64,000 nucleotides of DNA from an uncultured bacterium (GTDB lineage: Bacteria; Bacillota; Clostridia; Peptostreptococcales; Anaerovoracaceae): contig CAJMLL010000004.1 in the NCBI GenBank assembly GCA_905214225.1, forward strand, positions 1 through 64,000. Reading direction: 5' to 3'. The notes under the pieces were generated by a model, which was given only the letters and a program-made list of their open reading frames with translations, did not search any database and was not told where the DNA came from. The position numbers were made by a program, and so were the translations under genes. This document shows positions 1-7,268 of the stretch, piece by piece; within the stretch, counting starts at the first letter, position 1; each line of letters starts with the position of its first letter.

Positions 1-193
1 GTATTTTCTCAAACTGTAACAGTGAATGGTAGGTGCATTAGCTTTGACGCTTACGGTTTTTTTATACATTGAAGCGGGTGCGTTCTATAAAATGGAAGAA
101 ATGTAAAATCATGTAAGCGTCTTGATGTCAGAATTTACGGCTATATTCGAGCGTGAAATGATCAGCTGTGTCAGGACAGTTCGGGCTGACTGA

Positions 194-330
194 AAAGGAG
201 AGGAAAGATATGAAAACATATGTCATACATGAAGCGGGTGGACCGGATTTTTTCTTTTGAGGAGCTTCCGGAAGCGCACAGATGGCTGGAATCCCGGCAG
301 GGATATGGAAAGGCAGTTGTTCTGCTGTAA
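194..330 (+). pseudogene. Internally deleted remnant of a zinc-type (MDR) quinone oxidoreductase
   Basis: A good ribosome site (AAAGGAG near 195) precedes an ATG at 210. The reading frame begins MKTYVIHEAGGPD, the usual N-terminus of medium-chain dehydrogenase/quinone reductases, but stops at 260. In another frame from about 229 to 330 the residues RIFSFEELPEAHRWLES and GYGKAVVLL follow, which resemble the C-terminus of the same family. Both ends of one gene therefore appear joined by a large internal deletion with a frame change, leaving about 45 codons of an original of about 320. No function is expected. The family assignment comes from the two short motifs only. Confidence 0.6.
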
Positions 331-343
331 ATATATATGTAAG

Positions 344-404
344 AATAAAAAGGCACCTGAGCGCCTCGGAGTCGGTTTAAGGCTCTGGGCGGAAGCTCAG
401 GTGC
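344..404 (-). terminator. Intrinsic terminator of thrC
   Basis: Ten-base inverted repeat GCACCTGAGC (353-362) with GCTCAGGTGC (395-404). On the minus strand it is followed by a T-rich tract (complement of 344-350). It lies just downstream of the thrC stop. Confidence 0.75.
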
Positions 405-441
405 TTTCTCTCCTGCTGGCTGTATTTTGTCCGGGCTGACG

Positions 442-1920
442 CTATTTCAGTGCGTCTGCAACGGCGTCTTTCATCTCATTAACCCTGATGACCTGATCGT
501 GGAGGATCGGGCGGGATTCCAGGCCTTTAAAGGATGCCGGAACCGGGACGCCGGTTTCTTCTGCGACTTCATCGATGCAGCGGAAGCTGTTTTCAGCCTT
601 TGGAAGGCCGATGGATGCGGCAACACTGTCGGCGAATTTATACGGGCTTGCAGTGGAGGCGATGAGTGTCGGAGTATGATCACCGGTTTCACTGCGGTAC
701 TGCTCATATACGTAGTAAGCAACGGCGGTATGCGTGTCCATCAGATAATGGTTCTTTTTATACATTTCTCCGATGGCAGCGTCGGTCTGCTTCATATCGG
801 CAGAGCCTGCGGAGAAGAGAGAAAGCTTGTCCTTCATGGCAGAAGGAATCTCGTACTTTCTGTCCTTGTCCAGGCTTTCCATCAGTGAGGCGATTTCGCT
901 GCTGTCATCGCCGCTGAGGTGGTAGAGCAGGCGCTCCAGGTTGCTGGATACCAGAATGTCCATGGACGGGGAGTTGGTCTGGTAGAAATCGCGGTTGGCA
1001 TCGTAGACGCCGGTGGTCAGGAAGTCGGTCAGAACGCGGTTCCGATTGGATGCGCAGATCAGCTTCTTAATTGGAATCCCCATCCGTTTCGCATAATAAG
1101 CGGCAAGGATGTTTCCGAAGTTTCCGGTCGGAACGGTGATGTTGACCGAATCGCCGTCTTCGATGGCGCCCTGTTTTACGAGCTGTGCGTAGCCATAGAC
1201 GTAGTAGGCGATCTGCGGAACCAGACGGCCGATGTTAATCGAGTTTGCCGAAGACAGGCGGATTCCCTGAGCATCAAGCTTTTTTGCGAAGTCGGAATCC
1301 TGGAAAATGGTCTTGACGCCGGTCTGGGCATCGTCGAAGTTGCCTTCGATGGAGAAGACGTGAACGTTCTTTCCTTCCTGCGTGCGCATCTGCTGTTCCT
1401 GAACCTGGCTGACACCGTTGTTCGGGTAAAAGACGATGATTTCGGTGCCAGGAACGTCAGCAAATCCCGCCATGGCGGCTTTTCCGGTATCGCCGGAGGT
1501 TGCGGTCAGGATGCAGATTTTATGGTCGTCATGCTGCTTTTTTACGGCTGTGGTCAGCAGATAAGGCAGGATGGACAGGGCCATGTCTTTAAATGCGGCT
1601 GTGCGTCCATGATAAAGTTCCAGGAACCATGCATCGCCGGCATGCTTTACCGGCACGATTTCTTCTGCTTCGAATGTATTCGTGTATGCGTTCTGGACGC
1701 AGGAGTGAATTTCTTCTTCCGTATAGTCATCGAAGAATGCGCCGATCACTTTTTCAGCGAAAGCGGTGTATGGCTGGTCCAGCATATCCTTTATCGCAAA
1801 AGGCAGTGCGGGAATTTCCTCAGGCACATACAGGCCGCGGTCAGATGCCAGACCGCGGATGACAGCGTCTGCAGAAGTCAGTTCCTGCTGCTCACCGCGA
1901 GTGCTTCTGTATTTCATCAT
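442..1920 (-). CDS. thrC: Threonine synthase
   Basis: PLP-dependent cytosolic enzyme that converts O-phosphohomoserine to threonine, the last step of threonine synthesis. The 492-residue length matches the long class of bacterial and yeast ThrC. It has the N-terminal threonine-synthase region (YRSTRGE, LYVPEEIPALP), the PLP lysine in HGRTAAFKDMAL (K111), a SGDTGKA phosphate-binding loop and a late FKGLESRP segment. The start has an AAGGAG ribosome site. It stands alone: the neighbours are a degraded gene remnant and a tRNA, so no threonine operon is visible here. A dyad lies in its leader (see 1976-2000). Confidence 0.95.
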   Translation of the reverse strand: MMKYRSTRGEQQELTSADAVIRGLASDRGLYVPEEIPALPFAIKDMLDQPYTAFAEKVIGAFFDDYTEEEIHSCVQNAYTNTFEAEEIVPVKHAGDAWFLELYHGRTAAFKDMALSILPYLLTTAVKKQHDDHKICILTATSGDTGKAAMAGFADVPGTEIIVFYPNNGVSQVQEQQMRTQEGKNVHVFSIEGNFDDAQTGVKTIFQDSDFAKKLDAQGIRLSSANSINIGRLVPQIAYYVYGYAQLVKQGAIEDGDSVNITVPTGNFGNILAAYYAKRMGIPIKKLICASNRNRVLTDFLTTGVYDANRDFYQTNSPSMDILVSSNLERLLYHLSGDDSSEIASLMESLDKDRKYEIPSAMKDKLSLFSAGSADMKQTDAAIGEMYKKNHYLMDTHTAVAYYVYEQYRSETGDHTPTLIASTASPYKFADSVAASIGLPKAENSFRCIDEVAEETGVPVPASFKGLESRPILHDQVIRVNEMKDAVADALK

Positions 1921-1975
1921 TGGTCAATCTCCTTTTCCAATTCATAAAAGCAAAGTCATATAGGTAAATTTTGTG

Positions 1976-2009
1976 TTCATATCACAATATGCGATATGAA
2001 TTTATTGTA
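1976..2009 (-). promoter_or_regulatory. Candidate operator and -10 of thrC
   Basis: Perfect eight-base dyad TTCATATC (1976-1983) with GATATGAA (1993-2000), immediately downstream of a minus-strand TACAAT (-10, complement of 2004-2009). The position suits a repressor site over the thrC start of transcription. The -35 is poor and the regulator is unknown. Confidence 0.4.
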
Positions 2010-2066
2010 CTCTTATATGCATAAAGAATCCAGATTAATTTTTTTAAAATATTTTCAAGGAAGCTG

Positions 2067-2095
2067 TTGACAGGGGCACTGATTCCGTGTATTAT
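2067..2095 (+). promoter_or_regulatory. Promoter of tRNA-Glu
   Basis: TTGACA (2067-2072), a 17-base spacer, then TATTAT (2090-2095), about 70 bases ahead of the tRNA. This is a standard sigma-A arrangement. Confidence 0.65.
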
Positions 2096-2164
2096 AATAT
2101 TCGTCAGTTTTCAAGAGCGCCTGATTGAAAAGTTCTTTTGAAGATTGCGTAAAACTTAAGATAT

Positions 2165-2239
2165 GTCGGATTGGTCAAGTGGTTAAGACGTAGCCCTCTC
2201 ACGGCTGAGTCCAGGGTTCGATCCCCTGATCCGATACCA
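2165..2239 (+). tRNA. tRNA-Glu (anticodon CTC)
   Basis: A 75-nt cloverleaf can be drawn. The acceptor stem is GTCGGAT with ATCCGAT (one G-T pair at the end). The anticodon stem TAGCC/GGCTG closes the loop CTCTCAC, with anticodon CTC at 2198-2200. The T arm is CAGGG-TTCGATC-CCCTG. CCA is encoded at 2237-2239. It is transcribed alone, with its own promoter upstream and a terminator at 2246-2280. Confidence 0.93.
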
Positions 2240-2245
2240 ACGAAT

Positions 2246-2280
2246 AACTCTGAACTGTGTTTATGGTTCAGAGTTTTTTC
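2246..2280 (+). terminator. Terminator of tRNA-Glu
   Basis: AACTCTGAAC (2246-2255) pairs with GTTCAGAGTT (2266-2275) and is followed by a T run. Confidence 0.8.
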
Positions 2281-2520
2281 ATGTCCTGAATCTGTTCTGC
2301 CTTTTACAGTGCCGCAGAACTTTCAGGCGCAGATTCGTATTTTTAACTGGATGAAAAGTTTCCTGCAGCGGGACGCCGGCAGGGATTTCGGCATAACGGT
2401 GTTTACTTGCACGTGTATATTTTGTCCGGAGCGTTTGAATTCCTTCGATGTTGGCAATAAATGCTTATAGAAATTATCAATTCAGTTACTGAAGGGAATT
2501 TGCCGGGAGGCTTGGAATAG

Positions 2521-2838
2521 ATGAAGCAGAGACAGGTGCTGCTGCCTCTTTCGGAGGTGGCGTATTTAAAGCGGACGCTGATGGAGAAGTTCAATCTCTA
2601 TATGCACATGCATGATACCTGAGGGGGCGGGCAGTCGTTCACCTTCGACGAGCCGGTTTCACAGGATGTGAAGAAGTGGATGGAAGAGTATTTTCAGAAA
2701 GAAGATCAGGTCGCGGATTTTGATGAGGATGACATGGGCCTGGTGGTGCTGACAAAAGGAAAGGGCCAGGGAACTGACCTGGCAGGCGACCGTGAGGCAG
2801 CTGCCGGCAGCGCATGCACGCTGAATTTTGGCAGATAA
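2521..2838 (+). pseudogene. Small conserved-looking ORF interrupted by one in-frame TGA
   Basis: From an ATG at 2521, preceded by GGGAGG, the frame runs 33 codons (MKQRQVLLPLSEVAYLKRTL and onward to MHMHDT). It meets TGA at 2620-2622 and then stays open for about 71 more codons (GGGQSFTFDEP, VKKWMEEYFQKEDQVADFDE). The part after the TGA reads like genuine protein up to about codon 85. It then turns Gly/Ala-rich, which may mean the end has also drifted. The TGA sits where a Cys (TGC/TGT) would suit a HD-x-C-GG-Q motif. Two readings are possible: a point-mutated pseudogene, or selenocysteine insertion. No SECIS is convincing and no Sec machinery is in the window, so the pseudogene reading is preferred. 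Function unknown. Confidence 0.4.
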
Positions 2839-3294
2839 GATGCGCTGCGCATGAAAAGGCAGGGCTGCGGCTGTATGAATATGGAAATAGAGAATTGCAT
2901 CAGAAGGGGCTGTAGCAGCAGGTTATGCGCATTAACCTGAGGCTATGGCTTCTTTTCTCTGGATGTTGGGGTGCCATGTGTGCCTGGCATGTATATATAG
3001 AAGAATATCTGAAGCTGGGCAAGGTGTTGGGTAAGGCCGGGCATGCAAATGCATGTCTGAATACAGATATTCAGTTTTTCTTGGGTCTGCACACGCACTT
3101 CCCGATATTCATCATTTATGCAGACGTTATAAAAGTTATATCTTTCACGGTTATTAACAAATGCAATTTTAGTGATCTCAGCCTGTCAGAACGGGAAGAT
3201 GTTCTGGCTGGATCTGCGGCTGGTAACATGGGATAAATTTTGGACAAGCAAAAACGCAGCTTGGGTCTAAACGCAGGTATTGCCTAAAAATTGC
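2839..3294. other. Intergenic stretch with no supported gene
   Basis: About 450 bases between the interrupted ORF and the nitroreductase promoter. A 103-codon open frame at 2925-3236 has no ribosome site and no recognisable motif. A short hairpin CTGAAT/ATTCAG followed by TTTTT near 3057-3080 could be a weak terminator. Together with its neighbours this looks like decaying accessory DNA. Confidence 0.4.
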
Positions 3295-3340
3295 TTGACA
3301 CAGAATCGTCCCTGCTTTATGATACCTGTATCAGATACAG
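3295..3340 (+). promoter_or_regulatory. Nitroreductase-rrf2 promoter with palindromic operator
   Basis: TTGACA (3295-3300), a 17-base spacer, TATGAT (3318-3323), then the perfect palindrome CTGTATC-A-GATACAG (3326-3340) at the expected transcription start. The Rrf2 regulator encoded in the same operon is the obvious candidate to bind it (autorepression); this link is inference. Confidence 0.7.
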
Positions 3341-3367
3341 ATACTAATAACGAAAGGCGGATAGATC

Positions 3368-4185
3368 ATGACATTATCTATAGAGACAATTAAAAACAGA
3401 GTGAGCGTGCGGACATTCGACGGAAATTCTGTTCCGGAGTCTGTGCTTGACGAGATCAGGAAATATATCGGAGATGTTGAAAATCCATTTCAGGTACCCC
3501 TTGAATTCCAGATACTGGATGCAAAAAAATATGGTCTCAGCAGTCCTGTTATTATTGGAGCGGATACCTATATCGCCGGCAAGTATAAAAAAGGAATTCA
3601 TGCAGAACTCGCTTATGGATATGCGTTTGAGAAAGTGATTTTGTATGCAGTTTCATTAGGACTGGGAACGGTATGGCTGGCCGCGACGATGGACAGAAAA
3701 GCCTTTGAGAAAGCAATTGAGCTGAATGAAGATGAGGTAATGCCGGCGGTATCTCCTGTCGGATATGCCGCAGAAAAGCGTTCGGTAAGAGAAGTCCTTA
3801 TGAGAAAAGGACTGAAGTCAGATGACAGAGCAGCCTTTGAAACACTTTTCTTTAACGGTGACTTCCAGCATCCTTTGAAAGAGGAAAAGCGGGACATTGG
3901 CTGACTCCTCTGAAGATGTTGCGGATATCGCCATCTGCAACTAATAAACAGCCATGGAGAGTCGTTACAGAAGAAAACAAGGTCCATTTTTACGAACAGA
4001 AAACAAAAGGGTATGCGAAAGAGAGTACAGGAGACATTCAGAAAGTGGATCTTGGAATTGCCATCTGCCATTTTGAAATTGCTGCCAAAGAAGCTGGCTT
4101 GAAGGGACGGATTACACAAAATGATACGGGCCTTGCGGTTCCGGACAGCACGGAATATATTGCAACGTATGAACTGGAGGATTAA
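3368..4185 (+). pseudogene. TM1586-type nitroreductase, frameshifted
   Basis: The first part (3368-3904, 178 codons) begins with a nitroreductase N-terminus (IKNRVSVRTFDG) and continues to GDFQHPLKEEKRDIG before a stop. The second part (3916-4185) resumes in another frame with LRISPSATNKQPWRVV, the conserved late flavin-binding segment of this family, and ends YIATYELED. Added together the length (about 270) is normal. One indel around the G run near 3888-3894 would restore the frame. The family reduces nitro groups or quinones using FMN and NAD(P)H. As written the gene is broken, unless this is a sequencing error or programmed shift. The downstream rrf2 gene starts directly at its stop codon, so the two were once translationally coupled. 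Confidence 0.75.
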
Positions 4186-4617
4186 ATGGATACGAAATTT
4201 TCATCAGCGGTTCATGCTCTGATTCTTATCTCAGAGGCAGAAACACCTATGAACTCGGAACAGATTGCAAACAGTGTCGGTACAAATGCGAGTTACATCA
4301 GAAAACTTACGACCAGATTGAGAAAAGCAGGAATCATAGAAAGTCACAGAGGTGTCAGTGGCTTTACGCTGAACAAGGAAGCGGATGAAATTTCTATGCT
4401 CGATATTTACAAGGCGGTTATGGAAACCGACGAAATACACCTTTTTGACATTCATCAGAATCCGAATGACCAGTGTATCGTAGGCCATAATATTAAACCG
4501 GTGCTTTCGAGTATGTTTCAGGACCTGGAAGGACAGATGGAAAGGCAGCTGTCAAGGCTGACACTTGCTGACTGTATCAATGATATGAAAACATATATTA
4601 GCGAGAACAGTAAATAA
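4186..4617 (+). CDS. Rrf2-family transcriptional regulator
   Basis: 143 residues with an N-terminal winged helix-turn-helix typical of Rrf2 (FSSAVHALILISEAE, SEQIANSVGTNASYIRKLTT, LRKAGIIESHRGVSGF at about residues 4-66). The C-terminal half has a single cysteine (NDQCIVGHNIKPVL), not the three-cysteine cluster of IscR/NsrR. Iron-sulfur binding is therefore unlikely and a YwnA-like redox or ligand sensor is more probable. The start codon follows the nitroreductase stop without a gap. The palindrome at 3326-3340 is the likely target. Confidence 0.85.
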   Translation: MDTKFSSAVHALILISEAETPMNSEQIANSVGTNASYIRKLTTRLRKAGIIESHRGVSGFTLNKEADEISMLDIYKAVMETDEIHLFDIHQNPNDQCIVGHNIKPVLSSMFQDLEGQMERQLSRLTLADCINDMKTYISENSK

Positions 4618-4618
4618 C

Positions 4619-4677
4619 AAGGAGTAAAAATGAAAGCAGCGATACTGAACAAATACGACAAGTATGAAAGTAAATGA
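4619..4677 (+). pseudogene. 5' stub of an MDR quinone oxidoreductase
   Basis: AAGGAG (4619-4624) and ATG at 4630 open a frame MKAAILNKYDKYESK that ends at 4677. The first residues match the common start of zinc-type alcohol dehydrogenase/quinone oxidoreductases, but the rest of the gene is absent. It sits immediately after rrf2, so the original operon was probably nitroreductase-rrf2-oxidoreductase. Confidence 0.5.
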
Positions 4678-4719
4678 TGAGAAGTGAAGGGTCAGGCTCT
4701 TCGTCGTTCTCAATAGTTA

Positions 4720-4760
4720 CAGCGGGCCCGGGAGTGGAGGATTCCCGGACCCGCTGTTTT
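4720..4760 (+). terminator. Terminator after the nitroreductase operon
   Basis: CAGCGGG-C-CCGGGA pairs with TCCCGG-A-CCCGCTG across a short loop and is followed by TTTT. Confidence 0.75.
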
Positions 4761-4871
4761 AGGTTTTAAATCTCATTTATAGTTAATTGCATTGATGATA
4801 TCAATCGAGCTGTCGGGTATTTACAGTAAGGTGATTATTTCAGGCAGCTATAGGGAATGCGTTCTCTGATA

Positions 4872-5441
4872 TTACCCTCCAATCACGACTCCTGCTGCGC
4901 CTGCGGCCAGGATATACACGATCGGATGGAATTTAAACTTCTTATAAACAATCAGGACAACAGCGGCAAGAATGATCATTTTCCAGTTGAACAGGTTCAT
5001 CAGGATGCCGGTTTTCTGGAAAACTTTGAGGTTCAGCAGGGAAATTTTTGCGACCTGCAGGCCTGCGGCACTGATCAGGGCAACGGAGGCCGGCCGGATG
5101 CCGTAGAAGATCTGCTGGACTGCTGCGGCGTTCTTAAATCTGTCCAGAACCCGCGCAATGATCAGGATGCAGATGACAGACGGCAGGACCAGGCTGCAAG
5201 TGGTGACGACGCTGCCCAGAACGCCCATGGCGGTAAAACCGACATAGGAGGACATGTTGACGCCGAGAGGCCCCGGTGTGGACTCGGACACGGCGACCAT
5301 GTTGGCAATGTCATTGGTGGAGAACCAGCCCATGCGGGCGGACATATCGTAAAGGAAAGGGAGGGTGGCCAAGCCGCCTCCGACGGCGAAGAGGCCGGTT
5401 TTAAAGAATTCCCAGGACATCTGTAAAAGTGTAAACATCAT
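4872..5441 (-). CDS. chrA: Chromate transporter, half-size subunit (second of pair)
   Basis: 189 residues, strongly hydrophobic, one CHR domain (half of a classical ChrA). The N-terminus FFKTGLFAVGGGLATLPFL carries the conserved GGG-LP motif, followed by VSESTPGPLGVNMSSYVG. An AAGGAGG ribosome site precedes the start (ATG 5441, or the ATG one codon later). It is transcribed just behind the other half (10-base gap), as usual for paired short-chain CHR proteins that work together. The family exports chromate, but the real substrate in an anaerobe is unproven. Confidence 0.88.
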   Translation of the reverse strand: MMFTLLQMSWEFFKTGLFAVGGGLATLPFLYDMSARMGWFSTNDIANMVAVSESTPGPLGVNMSSYVGFTAMGVLGSVVTTCSLVLPSVICILIIARVLDRFKNAAAVQQIFYGIRPASVALISAAGLQVAKISLLNLKVFQKTGILMNLFNWKMIILAAVVLIVYKKFKFHPIVYILAAGAAGVVIGG

Positions 5442-5450
5442 TTTTCCTCC

Positions 5451-6134
5451 TTACGCATTGCGTTTTGTCACACGGCTGATCAGAACGCCCAGGGCGCCTG
5501 CGAGAACGACGTACAGAATCGGCGACAGGTGCAGGAAAAGGGAGCCTGCGAGGATGGCCAGGAAGATGGCGATGCAGAAGCGGTCAACCAGGGATTTCTT
5601 TCCCATTCTTACGACAGCATCGAGGATCAGGACGCAGACGGCGGCGCGGATTCCGCTGAATGCGTGGATGGCCCAGGCGCTGTGTGCAAAGTTCTTCAGG
5701 AATGCGGAAATGATGCAGATGATGACGATGGACGGGAAGATTACGCCCAGGGTTGCGAAAATTCCTCCGAGCGTTCCTGCGATCCGGCAGCCGACGAATG
5801 TGGCGGTGTTCACGGCGATGACACCCGGTGTGCACTGTCCTATGGCGTAGTAATCCATCAGCTCTTCCTCGGTGGTCCAGCCGCGCTTGTCGCAGACTTC
5901 CCGCTGCAGAATCGGCAGCATGGCGTAGCCGCCCCCGAATGTGGAAACGCCGATCCCTGCAAAGGTCAGGAAGAGGTCCAGGTAAAGTGCGGGTCTGCTC
6001 TTATGGGCTGGCCGGATTTCTCCGGAATTGATCTCTCCGCTCTTTACAGGAGATGATCCGGCATTTTTCAATGCCTTGTTTCCGGCGGTATTTAATGAAG
6101 TTGTGTGAAGTTCTGGATTGCTGCGTGCATTCAT
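5451..6134 (-). CDS. chrA: Chromate transporter, half-size subunit (first of pair)
   Basis: 227 residues from the ATG at 6134, chosen because it has a perfect AAAGGAG ribosome site. A longer frame to 6245 has none. About 45 hydrophilic residues precede the CHR domain, which has FLTFAGIGVSTFGGGYAMLP and YAIGQCTPGVIAVNTATFVG. Several membrane helices follow, and it ends in a basic tail. It forms a two-gene unit with the next half and is divergent from a LysR gene that probably controls it. The N-terminal extension is unusual for this family. Confidence 0.85.
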   Translation of the reverse strand: MNARSNPELHTTSLNTAGNKALKNAGSSPVKSGEINSGEIRPAHKSRPALYLDLFLTFAGIGVSTFGGGYAMLPILQREVCDKRGWTTEEELMDYYAIGQCTPGVIAVNTATFVGCRIAGTLGGIFATLGVIFPSIVIICIISAFLKNFAHSAWAIHAFSGIRAAVCVLILDAVVRMGKKSLVDRFCIAIFLAILAGSLFLHLSPILYVVLAGALGVLISRVTKRNA

Positions 6135-6267
6135 GACAGGTGATTCTCCTTTCCGCAGGGTATCTTGCGATGCATTCAGAAGTCCGTCGGGCTTATCGGG
6201 GAGACCGTGGAGCGGATGTCCGAGGCCTCCCGGTCCGTGGTTCATTCTTACTTGCTTTTGTAAGTTT

Positions 6268-6277
6268 ATGCTAGCAT
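6268..6277. promoter_or_regulatory. Candidate LysR site between chr pair and lysR
   Basis: The ten-base palindrome ATGCTAGCAT lies in the divergent intergenic region, which is AT-rich on its lysR side. It is the only clear dyad there. Binding by the adjacent LysR is inferred from position. Confidence 0.3.
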
Positions 6278-6359
6278 GCTTTTTGGTATATAGTATATAT
6301 ATAGTTGAGATGAATCAATATAATAAAGGTATGGGTATATGCGGAAAGGGGTGCAGATC

Positions 6360-7241
6360 ATGGAACTTCGGCAGTTAAGGTATTTTCTGGTGATTGCGGA
6401 GGAAGGGAGTATTTCAGCGGCGGCAAGGCGTCTGCACCTGTCTCAGCCTCCTCTGAGCCGTCAGATGTCACTTCTGGAGGCGGAGTGCGGGCTGACTCTG
6501 TTTCACCGCGGAAGCAGGGAAATCACCCTGACAGAGGCGGGGCGCGTGCTTCAGCGTTATGCTTCGCAGATGCTGGAAACAGAAGATTCGATTCTTGATG
6601 AAATGAATGATTTGAAGAAGGGCCGCCGGGGCGTGGTAAGGATCGGCTTGATTTCATCGGCTGCAGGGGATGCAGTCTGCCGGATGCTCAGCCATGCAAG
6701 AAAGGAAATTCCCGATCTTCAGCTGCGACTGTATGAGGGAAATTCCTATGAAGTTCTGGACATGCTGGAGAGCGAGAAAATCGATCTTGGCGTGGTCCGT
6801 ACGCCGTTTGCTGAGCCGCATCTTCAGAAAACTCTGCTCCGCCGGGACTGTCTGGCCGCGGTGGGACTGCCGGGGATGTTTCCGGAGGCGGAAGGGACAA
6901 AAACTATCCGGGTCAAGGCGGCTGACCTGGCGGCGCGGCCGCTGATCCTCTACCGCAGATGGGAGAAGATTTTCCGCATGCAGTGTGAGCAGGAGGGAGT
7001 CGTCCCGCAGATTTTCTGCATAAACGACGATGCCCGGACTGCGCTTCAGATGGCGAAGTCCGGGCTGGGAGCCGCACTGGTGCCGCAGTCCGCGCTTTCT
7101 GACGAGGACGGGCTTCTGTGCGGGATATTGGAAGAAGATGTATTTCAAAGTGATGTGTATCTGGTCAGCAGGGAAAACCGGGATCTCAGTGAAACAGCAG
7201 CTGCTGTCCGGGATCTCATGGCCTCCTCTGCCGGCCGTTAA
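6360..7241 (+). CDS. LysR-family transcriptional regulator
   Basis: 293 residues from the ATG at 6360 (AAAGGGG upstream); the upstream in-frame ATG at 6339 lacks a good ribosome site. Residues 1-60 form the LysR helix-turn-helix (LRQLRYFLVIAEEGSISAAARRLHLSQPPLSRQM). The rest is the periplasmic-binding-like effector domain. It is divergent from the chromate pair, the normal arrangement for an activator of its neighbour, and convergent with an amino-acid permease. The effector is unknown. Confidence 0.9.
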   Translation: MELRQLRYFLVIAEEGSISAAARRLHLSQPPLSRQMSLLEAECGLTLFHRGSREITLTEAGRVLQRYASQMLETEDSILDEMNDLKKGRRGVVRIGLISSAAGDAVCRMLSHARKEIPDLQLRLYEGNSYEVLDMLESEKIDLGVVRTPFAEPHLQKTLLRRDCLAAVGLPGMFPEAEGTKTIRVKAADLAARPLILYRRWEKIFRMQCEQEGVVPQIFCINDDARTALQMAKSGLGAALVPQSALSDEDGLLCGILEEDVFQSDVYLVSRENRDLSETAAAVRDLMASSAGR

Positions 7242-7268
7242 AAGAAATATAAGGTGAAAACGTGACGT

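Noticed and set aside
64..240. ATACAT-GAAGCGGGTG occurring twice (about 65-80 and 225-240)
   Set aside because: The ten-base core repeats near the MDR remnant, but it is too short to prove duplication and part of it is explained by the remnant coding sequence.
919..1947. 342-codon open frame opposite thrC
   Set aside because: It mirrors the minus-strand thrC gene; long antisense frames are common in GC-biased genes, and this one has no family motif and no ribosome site.
2851..2940. 29-codon cysteine-rich ORF (MKRQGCGCMNMEIENC...)
   Set aside because: Five cysteines attracted attention as a possible modified-peptide precursor, but there is no ribosome site, no nearby radical SAM maturase and it sits in decaying DNA.
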